A stretch of 64,000 nucleotides of DNA from Hongsoonwoonella zoysiae (GTDB lineage: Bacteria > Pseudomonadota > Alphaproteobacteria > Rhizobiales > Stappiaceae): NCBI RefSeq assembly GCF_013266695.1, contig NZ_JABRXF010000002.1, positions 496,001-560,000 of the forward strand. The letters are read 5' to 3'. The notes under the pieces are model-generated. The model ran no database searches. It saw only the letters and a program-made list of their open reading frames with translations, and was not told the DNA's origin. A program made the position numbers and the translations under genes. Shown one piece after another: positions 20,846 through 31,214 of this stretch (the first letter of the stretch is position 1; the number at the start of each line of letters is the position of its first letter).

Positions 20846-23800
20846 ATGTTTTCCGCATTCTTCATCTACCGGCCCAAGTTTGCGTTGGTAATTTCACTCG
20901 TCATCACCATCGCAGGCATCCTCGGATACATCGCGCTTCCCGTCGCACAGTTTCCCGAAATCACCCCACCTGTGGTGAATGTTAGCGCGACCTATACCGG
21001 CGCAAACTCCGAAGTGCTGGAAGAAACGGTCGCAGCCCCCATCGAAGCGCAGGTCAACGGCGTGGACGACATGATCTATATGTCGTCCAACAGCACCAAT
21101 TCGGGCAATTATTCGCTGAATGTGACCTTCAACGTCGGCACGGATCCGGACATCGCCACCGTCAACGTGCAGAACAGGGTGAGCCAGGCGACAAGCCAGC
21201 TGCCGAGCGAGGTAACGAAGAACGGCGTGACGGTGCAAAAAGCCAGCACGAACATGTTGCTTGTCATCACGCTCTATTCGCCGAACGGCACCTATAACGA
21301 AGTTTTCCTGTCGAATTATGCCTCGATCAACCTGAAGGATACGCTTGCCCGCGTGAACGGCGTCGGCAAGGCGGAAGTACTGACGGATTTCGCCTATGGC
21401 ATGCGCATCTGGCTCGATCCCAACCGCATGGCAAGCCTTGGCATGACGCCTTCGGATTTCATCACGGCCATTCAGGACCAGAATATTCAGGTTGCAGCCG
21501 GCGAAATCGGGGCGCCGCCGGTTCCGGCAGGCCAGCAGTTTCAATACACGATCAAGGCGAAGGGGCGGCTCGATTCGGTCGAGGAGTTCGAAAATATCGT
21601 CCTGCGCACCGGCGCCGACGGGGCCATCGTGCGCATTGGCGATGTGGCCCGTGTCGATCTCGGCTCGCAGATTTATGCCGCGAGCGGCAAATACGATGGC
21701 CAATCTTCCACGGTTCTCGCGATCTACCAGGCGCCCGGCGCCAATGCGCTTGCGGTTGCCGAGGGAGCGTTGAGCAGACTTGAAGAACTGGCAAGGTCGT
21801 TTCCCGAAGATATCGAATATTCCGTGCCCTTCAACACGACGGATTTCGTGGAGCAATCGCTCAACGATGTGATCTCCACGTTGATGCTGACGTTCATGCT
21901 CGTGGTTTCCGTGGTGTTCATCTTCCTTGGAAACTGGCGGGCAACGATCATTCCCGTCGTCGCGATACCGGTATCGTTGATCGGCACATTCGCAGTGCTT
22001 TTGGCATTCGGAATGTCGCTCAACACGATCAGCCTGTTCGCGCTTGTGCTTGCGATCGGTATCGTCGTGGATGATGCCATCGTCGTCGTGGAAAACGTCG
22101 AGCGCATCATGGCGGAGGAGGGGCTGGCCGCCAAGGAAGCGACCGCAAAGGCCATGGGCCAGATTACAGGCCCCGTCGTTGCGACGACGCTTGTGCTCCT
22201 GGCGGTTTTCGTGCCGACAATCTTCATGCCGGGCATCACCGGCCGGCTTTATTCGCAGTTCGCCGTCACCATCTCCGTATCCGTGGTTATTTCCTCGATC
22301 AATGCATTGACGCTTTCGCCGGCGCTTTGCGGGCTCGTGCTGAAACAGCGCTCTCAGGCCACGGGAATATTCGCCGTCTTCGATCGCGGCATCGACCGGG
22401 TGCGGAACGGCTACACAGGTGTCGTTGGCCGTCTGGTCAGGCGCTCCTTTGTCGGCATCATCGCGGTTGCGATCATCATCGGGGGCATAGTCCTGTTGAG
22501 TGGGCGGCTGCCTTCAGGCTTTCTGCCGCTGGAGGACCAGGGTTACCTGATGGTCGACGTACAGCTTCCGGACGGGTCCGCACTGGAGCGCACGGAAGCG
22601 GTAACGCAGGATATCGAGACACGACTTGAGAATGTCGAAGGCATTGCCCATGTCGTGACGGTGAACGGCTACAGCATCCTGAACAGCGGCCTGCTGCCGA
22701 ACGGCGCAATGCTGATCGTAACACTGACGCCCTGGGATGAGCGGCAGGAACCTTCGCTGAAGGTGGATTCAATCCTGGCGAGGCTCTGGCAGGAATTTTC
22801 CACCATCGCCAGCGCCAATATCATCGCGTTCAACGCACCGCCAATCCCCGGCCTCGGCACGACGGGCGGCGTGGAGATGAAGCTGCAGCAGACCGGCGGT
22901 GGCACGCCGCAAGATCTTGCTTCTGCTGCCGGTTCGCTGGTGTATTCGGCCAACCAGTCTCCCGGAATTGGGCAGGCATACTCGACCTTCCGCTCCAATG
23001 TTCCCCAGGTTTTCGTGGACCTCGACCGGGAGAAGGCGAAGACCCTCGGCGTAAATGTGTCCGATGTGTTTCTGACGCTCCAGGCCTATCTTGGGTCTTA
23101 TTACGTCAATGATTTCAACCTTTTCGGGCGCGTTTACAAGGTCATGATCCAGGCGGAGGGCGCGTTCAGGAACCGCGTGGAGGATATCTCTCAGCTCTAT
23201 GTGCGTTCCAACACGGGCGAAATGGTTCCGCTTCGCACGCTCGTTGCGGTGGACAACGTCCTGGGGCCGCAGATGATCAACCGTTACAACATGTTCCGCT
23301 CCGCATCGGTGAACGCGGAGCCAAGGCCCGGTGCTTCGACCGGTACCGTGATCAACAGCATGGAAAGCGCGGCGATCGAGGCCCTGCCGCCTGGCTATGC
23401 CTACGAATGGACAGGTACGGCGTTGCAACAGAAGGGAGCCGGGGCGATCGTGGTCTTCGTCCTGCTTCTTTCGATCCTCTTTGCCTATCTCTTCCTGGTC
23501 GCCCAGTACGAAAGCTGGTCGATGCCTGTGGCGATCCTGATGTCCGTAACGGTGGCGCTTCTCGGTGCGTTCCTGGCGGTTCTCGTGACCGGAGGCGATG
23601 TCAATCTCTACACGCAGATCGGCATGGTGATGCTTGTCGGGCTCGGAGCGAAAAACGCGATTCTGATCGTGGAGTTCGCCATGGAGCAGCGGGCGGGCGG
23701 AAAATCCATCCTGGCGGCGGCAGCGGAAGCCGCGCACTTGCGTTTCCGTGCTGTCATGATGACGGCGCTCTCGTTCCTTCTTGGCGTCGTTCCGCTGATG

Positions 23801-24028
23801 ACGGCGTCAAGCGCAGGAGCGGCCAGCCAGAAAGCCATCGGTTTTGCCGTGTTTGGCGGCATGTTCCTCGCGACAACCATCGGAGTGATCCTGATCCCGG
23901 TGCTTTACGTGGTGATGCAGATCCTGCGCGAACGCGTAAAAGGCCAATACAAGGGCGCGGATACGCCGGGCGAGCCAGCGGAAGAAAACGCCAGGACGAG
24001 CGAAAAAGCCGAAGCACCGACGGGCTGA
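20846..24028 (+). CDS. RND multidrug efflux permease (AcrB/MexB/BepG type)
   Basis: 1060 residues, a complete HAE1-family permease with 12 predicted helices and two large periplasmic loops. The first helix (FALVISLVITIAGILGYIALP) is followed by EITPPVVNVSATYTGA. The proton-relay pair is D409-D410 (IVVDDAIVVVENVER), and the partner Lys is about residue 936 (LGAKNAILIVEFA). It should export lipophilic drugs or detergents out of the periplasm and inner membrane. It forms an operon with the adaptor gene; the substrate cannot be told from sequence. Confidence 0.93.
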   Translation: MFSAFFIYRPKFALVISLVITIAGILGYIALPVAQFPEITPPVVNVSATYTGANSEVLEETVAAPIEAQVNGVDDMIYMSSNSTNSGNYSLNVTFNVGTDPDIATVNVQNRVSQATSQLPSEVTKNGVTVQKASTNMLLVITLYSPNGTYNEVFLSNYASINLKDTLARVNGVGKAEVLTDFAYGMRIWLDPNRMASLGMTPSDFITAIQDQNIQVAAGEIGAPPVPAGQQFQYTIKAKGRLDSVEEFENIVLRTGADGAIVRIGDVARVDLGSQIYAASGKYDGQSSTVLAIYQAPGANALAVAEGALSRLEELARSFPEDIEYSVPFNTTDFVEQSLNDVISTLMLTFMLVVSVVFIFLGNWRATIIPVVAIPVSLIGTFAVLLAFGMSLNTISLFALVLAIGIVVDDAIVVVENVERIMAEEGLAAKEATAKAMGQITGPVVATTLVLLAVFVPTIFMPGITGRLYSQFAVTISVSVVISSINALTLSPALCGLVLKQRSQATGIFAVFDRGIDRVRNGYTGVVGRLVRRSFVGIIAVAIIIGGIVLLSGRLPSGFLPLEDQGYLMVDVQLPDGSALERTEAVTQDIETRLENVEGIAHVVTVNGYSILNSGLLPNGAMLIVTLTPWDERQEPSLKVDSILARLWQEFSTIASANIIAFNAPPIPGLGTTGGVEMKLQQTGGGTPQDLASAAGSLVYSANQSPGIGQAYSTFRSNVPQVFVDLDREKAKTLGVNVSDVFLTLQAYLGSYYVNDFNLFGRVYKVMIQAEGAFRNRVEDISQLYVRSNTGEMVPLRTLVAVDNVLGPQMINRYNMFRSASVNAEPRPGASTGTVINSMESAAIEALPPGYAYEWTGTALQQKGAGAIVVFVLLLSILFAYLFLVAQYESWSMPVAILMSVTVALLGAFLAVLVTGGDVNLYTQIGMVMLVGLGAKNAILIVEFAMEQRAGGKSILAAAAEAAHLRFRAVMMTALSFLLGVVPLMTASSAGAASQKAIGFAVFGGMFLATTIGVILIPVLYVVMQILRERVKGQYKGADTPGEPAEENARTSEKAEAPTG

Positions 24029-24432
24029 GTAACAGGCCTCAGGAAGAAGCCGCTATGCACGCCCGACTCCCGCTTGGTATATCAAGCCAAAGGTCGCTGA
24101 AATTCTTCAATTTTATGGAATTCGATGTCTATTTCGACAGTCTAATGCGAAAAGAGGTTATTTGCGTTGCGGTAGCGTACGAAAAAGTATTATGATATTG
24201 TAATCATTAATATATTTTAAATCTATCATAATAATATCCTGATAAGAATTTACGTAACGCCATAATATGTTTGATGAAAAAGATGTAGTTGCATTGGTGC
24301 GGTGCGTATTGCATGCGGAGCACAAGTAAGATCAACATCGTTGAAATTGCGGAGTGGCGAAGTCCCCGGGAGGACACGCAAAGCGATTGCAAGCGCCGGA
24401 TAATGGCGCGCCGGCAGGGAGGAAACAGGGAC
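24029..24432. other. 404-bp gene-free, AT-rich region before the cox operon
   Basis: No credible gene. The centre (about 24170-24290) is strikingly AT-rich against the GC-rich surroundings and includes the inverted repeat noted separately. It should contain the coxM promoter, and a GGAGG ribosome site lies about 10 bases before the coxM ATG. I found no sigma-54 or FNR consensus site here. Confidence 0.6.
24188..24233. repeat. Inverted repeat TATTATGATA-N26-TATCATAATA
   Basis: Two perfect 10-bp arms (24188-24197 and 24224-24233) flank a 26-base AT-rich spacer, 200-245 bases before coxM. It may be a regulator-binding site for the cox operon or a chance match in AT-rich DNA. The arm-to-arm distance of about 36 bases is more than three helical turns. 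Confidence 0.4.
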
Positions 24433-25266
24433 ATGATTCCTGGTGTGTTCGAATATCATCGACCGTCGACCCTGACAGAGGCGGCTGGTCTTCTGACCCG
24501 CTTCGGCGACGAAGCGCGTGTGCTTGCGGGAGGGCACAGCCTGATCCCGATGATGAAGCTGCGCATGGCAAACCCGGAGCATCTGGTCGACCTCCAGGAT
24601 GTGGGCGAGCTCAAGGGCATATCCATTTCAGGCGGTGAAATTTCCATCGGCGCGATGGTCACGCAGCATGAATTGATCGACGACAAGGCACTTGCCACGG
24701 CGGTTCCGATTATCCGGGAGGCCGCGTTGCAGATCGCCGATCCGCAGGTGCGCTATGTCGGCACGATCGGCGGAAACGTCGCGAATGGCGACCCGGGTAA
24801 CGATATGCCGGGGCTCATGCAGTGCCTTAATGCGACCTATGAGGTTGCAGGGGAAAAGGGGACAAGGCGGATTGCGGCGCGAGAGTTTTATGAAGGCGCC
24901 TATTTTACGGCTCTTGCGGACGACGAGATACTGAGCCGCGTTATCTTTCCGAAACCCGATGCCGGCACGGGCTACGCATATGAAAAGCAGAAGCGCAAGA
25001 TCGGCGACTACGCGACAGCCGCAGCGGCAGTGATGATTGGTAAAGCCGGCGCATCCATTGCGATGACGAACCTGGGCGACACGCCGGTCTGGTCGACCGA
25101 GGCCAATGACGCGCTGACGAACGGCGATGTCGAAGGCGCGGTAAACGCGGCGATGGCCGCCATCAATCCGGCGTCGGACAATCGCGGGCCGGCGGAATTC
25201 AAGAAACATCTCGCGGGCGTCGTTCTCCGCCGCGCGATCGAGCGCGCGCAAAGCCGTGCCAGCTGA
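24433..25266 (+). CDS. coxM: Aerobic carbon monoxide dehydrogenase, medium (FAD) subunit CoxM
   Basis: 277 residues. Both FAD-binding motifs of the CoxM/xanthine oxidase family are present: [13 protein letters not shown] near residue 35 and [14 protein letters not shown] near residue 115. The subunit passes electrons from the iron-sulfur subunit to the quinone pool. I chose the ATG at 24433; the frame continues 48 codons upstream but without family likeness. The gene opens the operon coxM-S-L-D-E-F, an order typical of form I CO dehydrogenase clusters. Confidence 0.92.
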   Translation: MIPGVFEYHRPSTLTEAAGLLTRFGDEARVLAGGHSLIPMMKLRMANPEHLVDLQDVGELKGISISGGEISIGAMVTQHELIDDKALATAVPIIREAALQIADPQVRYVGTIGGNVANGDPGNDMPGLMQCLNATYEVAGEKGTRRIAAREFYEGAYFTALADDEILSRVIFPKPDAGTGYAYEKQKRKIGDYATAAAAVMIGKAGASIAMTNLGDTPVWSTEANDALTNGDVEGAVNAAMAAINPASDNRGPAEFKKHLAGVVLRRAIERAQSRAS

Positions 25267-25279
25267 GCGGGAGGGACAG

Positions 25280-25774
25280 ATGTCGAAGATGCATGTCAAG
25301 ATGACGGTGAACGGAAAGGAAGTGGAAGCGCTGGCCGAACCGCGCATGCTGCTGATCCATTTCCTGCGCGAGGAACTGAACGTCACAGGGCCGCATATCG
25401 GCTGCGAAACGACCCACTGCGGGGCATGCACGGTCGATCTGAATGGCAAGTCCGTGAAAGCCTGCACGGTTTTCGTGGCCCAGGCGAACGGGGCGAATGT
25501 CACCACGGTCGAGGGGCTGGTGAATGAAGACGGCACGCTCGGCGTGCTTCAGGAGATGTTTCGCGAGCATCATGGTCTCCAGTGCGGTTTTTGCACGCCG
25601 GGCATGATTACCCGCGCCCATCGCCTGCTTCAGGAAAACCCGAACCCGAGCGAAGAGGAGGTTCGCTTCGGCATGTCGGGCAACCTGTGCCGCTGCACGG
25701 GATATCAGAATATCGTCAAGGCGATCCTGGCCGCCGCGGCCGAGTTGAACGCTGCGAAGGAGGCTGCGCAATGA
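25280..25774 (+). CDS. coxS: Aerobic carbon monoxide dehydrogenase, small (2Fe-2S) subunit CoxS
   Basis: 164 residues. The N-terminal plant-type ferredoxin cluster is bound by [12 protein letters not shown] and the later Cys in SVKACTVF. The C-terminal helical cluster is bound by [10 protein letters not shown] and [14 protein letters not shown]. It carries electrons from the Mo-Cu site in CoxL to FAD in CoxM. It starts 13 bases after coxM behind GGGAGGGA and overlaps coxL by ATGA. Confidence 0.95.
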   Translation: MSKMHVKMTVNGKEVEALAEPRMLLIHFLREELNVTGPHIGCETTHCGACTVDLNGKSVKACTVFVAQANGANVTTVEGLVNEDGTLGVLQEMFREHHGLQCGFCTPGMITRAHRLLQENPNPSEEEVRFGMSGNLCRCTGYQNIVKAILAAAAELNAAKEAAQ

Positions 25775-28191
25775 CCGAGGCAACGCAAACCAGGGAAGAC
25801 CGCGCCACCGCCCTTAAAGGTCTCGGGACCGCGCGAAAACGGGTCGAGGATGTTCGCTTCACGCAGGGCAAGGGCAATTACGTCGACGACATCAAGCTCG
25901 ACGGAATGCTGTTCGGCGATTTTGTCCGCTCTCCTTATGCGCACGCAAAGGTCGTTTCGATAAACGCCGATGCGGCACGCGCGCTGCCGGGAGTGGTTGC
26001 CGTACTTACCGCAGCAGATCTGGAGCCGCTCGGCCTGCACTGGATGCCGACACTTGCGGGCGACAAACAGATGGTGCTTGCAGACGGCAAGGTCCTGTTC
26101 CAGGGACAGGAGGTGGCCTTCGTCATCGCCGAGGACCGCTATATCGCGGCGGATGCGGTTGAGCTTGTCGAGGTTGAATACGAAGAGCTGCCCGTTATCG
26201 TCGATCCTTTCAAGGCGCTCGATGCCGATGCGCCGGTGCTGCGGGAAGATATTCGCGACCAGATGGAAGGCGCCCACGGCCCTCGCAGGCACAACAACCA
26301 CATCTTCACCTGGGAGCAGGGCGACAAGGCGGCGACGGAAGCCGTGCTTGCCGGGGCCGATGTCGTGGCCGAGGAGATGATTTACTACCATCGCACGCAC
26401 CCTTGCCCGCTTGAGACATGCGGTTGCGTTGCTTCCATGGACAAGGTGAACGACAAGCTCACGCTCTATGGCACCTTCCAGGCGCCGCATGCGGTGCGCA
26501 CCGTTGCCTCGCTCATTTCGGGCATTGCCGAGCACAATATTCGGGTCATATCGCCCGATATCGGCGGCGGTTTCGGCAACAAGGTCGGCGTCTATCCGGG
26601 TTATATCTGCTCCGTCGTCGCTTCCATCGTGACCGGCAAGCCGGTGAAATGGGTGGAAGACCGGATCGAGAACCTGACGTCCACCGCCTTTGCCCGCGAT
26701 TACTGGATGAAGGGCAAGATCGCCGCGACGAAGGACGGCAAGATTACCGGTCTCTGGTGCCACACGACCGCCGACCACGGCGCGTTCGACGCCTGCGCGG
26801 ATCCGACGAAATTTCCCGCCGGCTTCATGAACATCTGCACCGGGTCCTACGACATCCCGACCGCATATCTTTCCGTCGACGGCGTTTATACCAACAAGGC
26901 GCCGGGCGGCGTGGCGTATCGCTGCTCGTTCCGGGTGACGGAGGCAGCCTATTTCATCGAGCGGATGATCGAGGTGCTTGCAATCAAGCTCGGTATGGAT
27001 GCGGCCGAGCTTCGGCGGATCAACTTCATCCGCGCCGACCAGTTCCCGTATCAGTCGGCGCTTGGATGGGAGTACGACTCAGGCAACTATCACGCGGCCT
27101 GGGAAAAGGCGATGAAGGCCGTCGACTACGAGGGCCTGCGTGCCGAACAGGCGAAGCGCCTCGAGGATTTCAAGGCCGGCAAGACTCGCAAGCTGATGGG
27201 GATCGGCCTTACGCATTTCACCGAAATCGTCGGTGCCGGCCCGGTGAAGAATTGCGACATCCTTGGCCTTGGCATGTTCGACAGCTGCGAGATCCGCATC
27301 CACCCCACAGGATCGGCGATCGCGCGGCTTGGCACCATCAGCCAGGGGCAGGGACACGCGACGACATTCGCGCAGATCCTGGCTTCCGAGATCGGCATAC
27401 CGGCAGACGACATCACGGTAGAAGAAGGCGACACTGATACCGCCCCGTACGGCCTTGGTACCTACGGGTCGCGCTCCACGCCGGTAGCCGGTGCAGCGAC
27501 CGCAATGGCCGGGCGGAAAATACGCGCCAAGGCGCAGATGATCGCCGCTTACCTGCTGGAGGTTCATGACGACGACGTGGAGTTCGACGTGGACCGCTTT
27601 GTGGTCAAGGGCGCGCCGGAGCGCTTCAAGACCATGAAGGAGATTGCCTTCGCCTCCTACAACCAGGCGATACCGGGCGTGGAACCTGGACTTGAGGCGG
27701 TGAGCTACTACGATCCGCCGAACATGACGTACCCCTTCGGCGCCTATGTCTGTGTCGTCGATGTGGATGTCGATACCGGCGTCACCGACATTCGCCAGTT
27801 CTATGCGCTGGACGACTGTGGAACGCGGATCAACCCGATGATTATCGAAGGGCAGGTCCACGGCGGATTGACCGAGGCGCTCGCCATCGCCATGGGCCAG
27901 GAGATGGCCTACGATGAAATCGGCAACGTCAAGACGGCTACGCTGATGGATTTCTTCTGGCCGTCGGCCTGGGAGACGCCGAATTATCGAACGGACTGGA
28001 CGACCACTCCATCGCCTCATCACCCGATCGGCGCAAAGGGCGTTGGCGAAAGCCCGAATGTCGGCGGCGTTCCCTGTTTTTCCAATGCGGTTCATGACGC
28101 GTTCCGGCCTTTCGGCCTGACCCAGACAAATATGCCGCATGATCATTGGCGTGTCTGGAAGGTTGCCCATGATCTTGGCCTTCATGGCTGA
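25771..28191 (+). CDS. coxL: Form I carbon monoxide dehydrogenase, large (Mo-Cu) subunit CoxL
   Basis: 806 residues. The active-site loop reads VAYRCSFR, with Cys at residue 385. AYxCSFR is the signature of true form I CoxL; form II proteins have AYRGAGR. The Cys corresponds to Cys388 of the Oligotropha enzyme, which bridges Cu to the Mo cofactor. The catalytic Glu in GAKGVGESP is residue 760, matching Glu763 with the same three-residue offset. The protein oxidises CO to CO2. Its ATG overlaps the coxS stop. The arrangement and motif together make this a high-confidence call. Confidence 0.96.
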   Translation: MTEATQTREDRATALKGLGTARKRVEDVRFTQGKGNYVDDIKLDGMLFGDFVRSPYAHAKVVSINADAARALPGVVAVLTAADLEPLGLHWMPTLAGDKQMVLADGKVLFQGQEVAFVIAEDRYIAADAVELVEVEYEELPVIVDPFKALDADAPVLREDIRDQMEGAHGPRRHNNHIFTWEQGDKAATEAVLAGADVVAEEMIYYHRTHPCPLETCGCVASMDKVNDKLTLYGTFQAPHAVRTVASLISGIAEHNIRVISPDIGGGFGNKVGVYPGYICSVVASIVTGKPVKWVEDRIENLTSTAFARDYWMKGKIAATKDGKITGLWCHTTADHGAFDACADPTKFPAGFMNICTGSYDIPTAYLSVDGVYTNKAPGGVAYRCSFRVTEAAYFIERMIEVLAIKLGMDAAELRRINFIRADQFPYQSALGWEYDSGNYHAAWEKAMKAVDYEGLRAEQAKRLEDFKAGKTRKLMGIGLTHFTEIVGAGPVKNCDILGLGMFDSCEIRIHPTGSAIARLGTISQGQGHATTFAQILASEIGIPADDITVEEGDTDTAPYGLGTYGSRSTPVAGAATAMAGRKIRAKAQMIAAYLLEVHDDDVEFDVDRFVVKGAPERFKTMKEIAFASYNQAIPGVEPGLEAVSYYDPPNMTYPFGAYVCVVDVDVDTGVTDIRQFYALDDCGTRINPMIIEGQVHGGLTEALAIAMGQEMAYDEIGNVKTATLMDFFWPSAWETPNYRTDWTTTPSPHHPIGAKGVGESPNVGGVPCFSNAVHDAFRPFGLTQTNMPHDHWRVWKVAHDLGLHG

Positions 28192-28226
28192 GAAGCGGGT
28201 TCACGACGCATGAAAGGCTGTCTGGA

Positions 28227-29099
28227 ATGAACCATCGGGACCTTCAATCTCAACTCGCCGAGGCCGGCTACGTCGCGGATGAAAATCTGGCCATGGCGCT
28301 CTATCTGGCGCTGTCGCTTGGGCGGCCCCTTCTTCTTGAAGGGCCGGCCGGCGTCGGCAAGACGGAGATCGCCAAGGCCTTGGCGGAGGTGCGCGGCGCA
28401 CGGATGATCCGGCTGCAGTGTTATGAAGGGCTCGATGCTTCCGCCGCGATCTACGAATGGAACTACCAGCGCCAGTTGCTGGCGATCCGCGCGGCGGGAG
28501 AGGGTGAGGCCGCCAGTGCCGTCGAAGAGCGGCTGTTTTCGGAAAAATACCTGTTGCGCCGTCCGCTTCTGGAGGCGATTTCACAAGACGAGCCGCCTGT
28601 TCTTCTGATCGACGAGATCGACCGTGCTGATGAGGAGTTCGAAGCTTATCTTCTCGAAATCCTGTCAGATTTCCAGGTATCCGTACCGGAGCTCGGTACG
28701 ATTCAAGCCAAGTCGCGCCCGATGGTCGTATTGACGGCCAATGGGGCGCGCGACCTGTCGGATGCGCTGCGCCGCCGCTGCCTCTACGCTTATATTTCCT
28801 ATCCCGACAAGGAAACGGAACTGGCGATCCTCGCCCGTCGCGGGCCGCAACTCGAGCCGCGCCTTGCCACGCAGATCGTCGGTGTCGTTCAGGCGCTGCG
28901 GCGCGAGGAGCTGGAAAAGAAGCCCGGTGTCGCCGAAATGCTCGACTGGGCGGCGGCACTTGCGGGGCTTGGTGTCAACGATCTGGCCGATGATCCCGCC
29001 TCGGTTCAGGCGAGCATCGTCTGTCTGCTCAAGACCGCTGCGGACCGGGACGCCGTGCCGGGCGAAGTGCTCCAGCGGCTGATCGGTAAGGCGGCATGA
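28227..29099 (+). CDS. coxD: MoxR-type AAA+ ATPase CoxD
   Basis: 290 residues. Walker A is GPAGVGKT (39-46) and Walker B is LLIDEID (126-132), followed by a sensor region TANGARDLSDALRRRC. In Oligotropha, CoxD is needed to build the [CuSMoO2] centre by adding sulfur and copper to apo-CODH. The gene starts 35 bases after coxL and overlaps coxE by ATGA, which pairs this ATPase with its VWA partner. Confidence 0.92.
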   Translation: MNHRDLQSQLAEAGYVADENLAMALYLALSLGRPLLLEGPAGVGKTEIAKALAEVRGARMIRLQCYEGLDASAAIYEWNYQRQLLAIRAAGEGEAASAVEERLFSEKYLLRRPLLEAISQDEPPVLLIDEIDRADEEFEAYLLEILSDFQVSVPELGTIQAKSRPMVVLTANGARDLSDALRRRCLYAYISYPDKETELAILARRGPQLEPRLATQIVGVVQALRREELEKKPGVAEMLDWAAALAGLGVNDLADDPASVQASIVCLLKTAADRDAVPGEVLQRLIGKAA

Positions 29100-30289
29100 G
29101 TACGGTCACCCGATTTCCCGCTCGCGCCTCCGGCGTTGCGGAGCGGGTATCCGGCTTCATGGCGCACCTGCGCCTGAACGGCATGAAAGCAGGACCGGGT
29201 GAAACGGCGGATGCGCTAGGGGCGCTTGCGCTGGTTGACGCAGTTGACCCCGATCAAGCGCGGTTGGCGTTAAAAACACTGATTGCCACCGGTGCGGAGG
29301 ATTGGCGCAGATTCGACGATCTGTTTGACGCCTATTGGTTCAATGCGGGCCGTCAGCATCGCGAAGCACGGCAATCGACCCATATTCGAACCCAATTGCG
29401 CCGCCCGACGATCTGGCAGCCGCATTTTGGCGTAGATGCGGATGGCAATGCTTCCAGCGAGCCAGAATCCGGTTCGCCGGGTTCTGACGATGAAGGGGTC
29501 GAGAGCACGGAAGGCAGGCTTCTTGCCACACGCACCGATGCGTTTACCCGCAAAGATCTTCGCGAACTCATGAATGAGGAGACGCTGCGCCGCGCCGAGA
29601 TCATCGCGCATGATCTTGCACGTGCGATCAGGGATAGGCGGTCCCGCCGGCGAAAGGCCGCGCGTAAGGGCGTGGCACCCGACATGCGGCGCATCATCCG
29701 CAAGAGCCTTGCGCGGGGCGGCGATCCGCTCGACCTTGCCTTCAAGCGTCGGCCCGACCGGCCAATGCGGATTGTGGCGCTTGCCGATGTATCAGGCTCC
29801 ATGTCGGTTTATGCGCGTGTGTTCCTTTCGTTTGTAAAGGGGCTCGTAAGCGCCGAAGGGGCGACCGAGGCCTATCTTTTCCATACGCGGCTGATGCGGG
29901 TTACGCCTGCGTTGCGTGACCGGGACGCGTTGAGGTCGGCCGCGCGCCTTTCCCTGATGGCCGAAGGTTTCGGTGGCGGCACCGATATAGCCGGCAGCCT
30001 TTCGGCTTTCGCCGACGCCTATGCAGCAAAGGCGCTCAACAGGCGTACGGTGGTGATCATCCTTTCCGATGGATATTGTACCTCCGAGCCGCGCAAACTG
30101 GCGGCTGCCCTTGCACGCATTCGCCGGAAAGCGGGACGCATCGTCTGGCTAAATCCGCTCAAGGGCTGGCGGGATTTCGCGCCGGTTGCGGCAGGAATAT
30201 CCGCCGCGCTTCCCTATTTGGATGCGCATCTTCCGGCAAACACGCTTGAGGCGCTGTCAGCACTTGAGGGTGAATTCGCCAAGCTTTGA
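29096..30289 (+). CDS. coxE: VWA-domain protein CoxE
   Basis: 397 residues. A helical N-terminus and a basic, disordered middle (RDRRSRRRKAARKG) precede a von Willebrand A domain with the MIDAS motif DVSGSMS at 231-237, plus GGGTDI and LSDGY blocks further on. It belongs to the CoxE family (PF05762) that works with the MoxR ATPase CoxD in maturing the copper site of CO dehydrogenase. It overlaps coxD by 4 bases. Confidence 0.9.
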   Translation: MSTVTRFPARASGVAERVSGFMAHLRLNGMKAGPGETADALGALALVDAVDPDQARLALKTLIATGAEDWRRFDDLFDAYWFNAGRQHREARQSTHIRTQLRRPTIWQPHFGVDADGNASSEPESGSPGSDDEGVESTEGRLLATRTDAFTRKDLRELMNEETLRRAEIIAHDLARAIRDRRSRRRKAARKGVAPDMRRIIRKSLARGGDPLDLAFKRRPDRPMRIVALADVSGSMSVYARVFLSFVKGLVSAEGATEAYLFHTRLMRVTPALRDRDALRSAARLSLMAEGFGGGTDIAGSLSAFADAYAAKALNRRTVVIILSDGYCTSEPRKLAAALARIRRKAGRIVWLNPLKGWRDFAPVAAGISAALPYLDAHLPANTLEALSALEGEFAKL

Positions 30290-30300
30290 AAGTCGATATC

Positions 30301-31113
30301 ATGACGAGCTTCGACATTTTCGACACAATCGAACGGCTTCGCGCGGAGGGGCGTCCGTTTTGCGTCGCGACCGTGCTGCGCGCTGCCGGTATTACGGCCG
30401 CCAAGGCCGGCTGCAAGGCAGCGATAACGGATACAGGAGAAATCATCGGCCATCTGGGTGGGGGATGCGTGCAAGGCGCGGCCCGCAAGGCTGCCGTCGA
30501 GGCCTTGTCGTCCGGCGAGCCGGGCATAATCCGGGTCAAGCCGTCGGAGACCGTCGTCTCGCTTGAAGACGATGACGGAGTGAGGCTTTACAAAAGCGGC
30601 TGCCCGTCGGGCGGCACCGTTGATATTCTGCTTGAGCCATACCGCAGGCCGCCGATGGTAGTGATATTCGGGAAAACGCCGATCGCCCGAGCAGTTGCGC
30701 GTCATGCCGCAATGCTCGGGTACGACATAGCGGCGACCGTCGATCCCGATGGAATCGCCGGTCAATACCGGTTGATCGAAAATGCCGATCTTTCGGAGCT
30801 TGGACTGTCGGCGGGCGACTTCGTCATCGTCGCGACGCAGGGCGAGGGCGATCTCGCGGCACTTCGTGCGGCGATTGAAAGCCCTGCAGACTATGTGGGA
30901 ATGGTCGCCAGCCGGCGGAAAGCCGAATTCCTGAAGCAGAAACTCGCTGAAAGTGGAATGGCGCCTGAGCGGCTTGCCCGCCTCGTATCCCCTGCCGGAC
31001 TGGATCTGGGCGGCGTTGATCCCGGAGAGATCGCCATCTCCATCCTTTCAGAAATCGTTCGCCGCCGACATGCCGGGAGCATCGAGAACGGGCTGATCTC
31101 GGTCGAAAGTTAG
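30301..31113 (+). CDS. coxF: XdhC/CoxF-family maturation factor
   Basis: 270 residues with the XdhC/CoxI N-terminal domain (GHLGGGCVQGAARKAAVEAL) and a C-terminal Rossmann-like XdhC_C domain (VVIFGKTPIARAVARHAAMLGY and YVGMVASRRKAE). These proteins bind Mo cofactor and help sulfurate or insert it into molybdo-hydroxylases. The ATG at 30301 is preceded by GAAAG; a TTG at 30286 overlapping the coxE stop is possible. It is the last gene of the operon. No coxG homologue or cox sensor gene is visible here. Confidence 0.85.
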   Translation: MTSFDIFDTIERLRAEGRPFCVATVLRAAGITAAKAGCKAAITDTGEIIGHLGGGCVQGAARKAAVEALSSGEPGIIRVKPSETVVSLEDDDGVRLYKSGCPSGGTVDILLEPYRRPPMVVIFGKTPIARAVARHAAMLGYDIAATVDPDGIAGQYRLIENADLSELGLSAGDFVIVATQGEGDLAALRAAIESPADYVGMVASRRKAEFLKQKLAESGMAPERLARLVSPAGLDLGGVDPGEIAISILSEIVRRRHAGSIENGLISVES

Positions 31114-31152
31114 ATGATAAACCCAAATATACTCTCGTTTCGGCAATCAATT

Positions 31153-31185
31153 GCACCCCGGAAGTGAATTCACTCCCGGGGGTGC
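31153..31185. terminator. Strong stem-loop between convergent coxF and GYD gene
   Basis: GCACCCCGG...CCCGGGGGTGC arms enclose the palindrome AGTGAATTCACT. The 33-base element folds into a nearly continuous hairpin with one mismatch and one bulge. It sits between two convergent genes, as a bidirectional terminator would, but no T-run follows on either strand, so it could instead act with Rho or protect 3' ends. Confidence 0.5.
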
Positions 31186-31214
31186 GATGTAACCGGTGCT
31201 TCGGCAGAGAATAG

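Noticed and set aside
24270-24320. Possible sigma-54 promoter in the cox leader (TGGTGCG...TTGCA)
   Set aside because: The GG and GC elements are 13 bases apart instead of the required 10.
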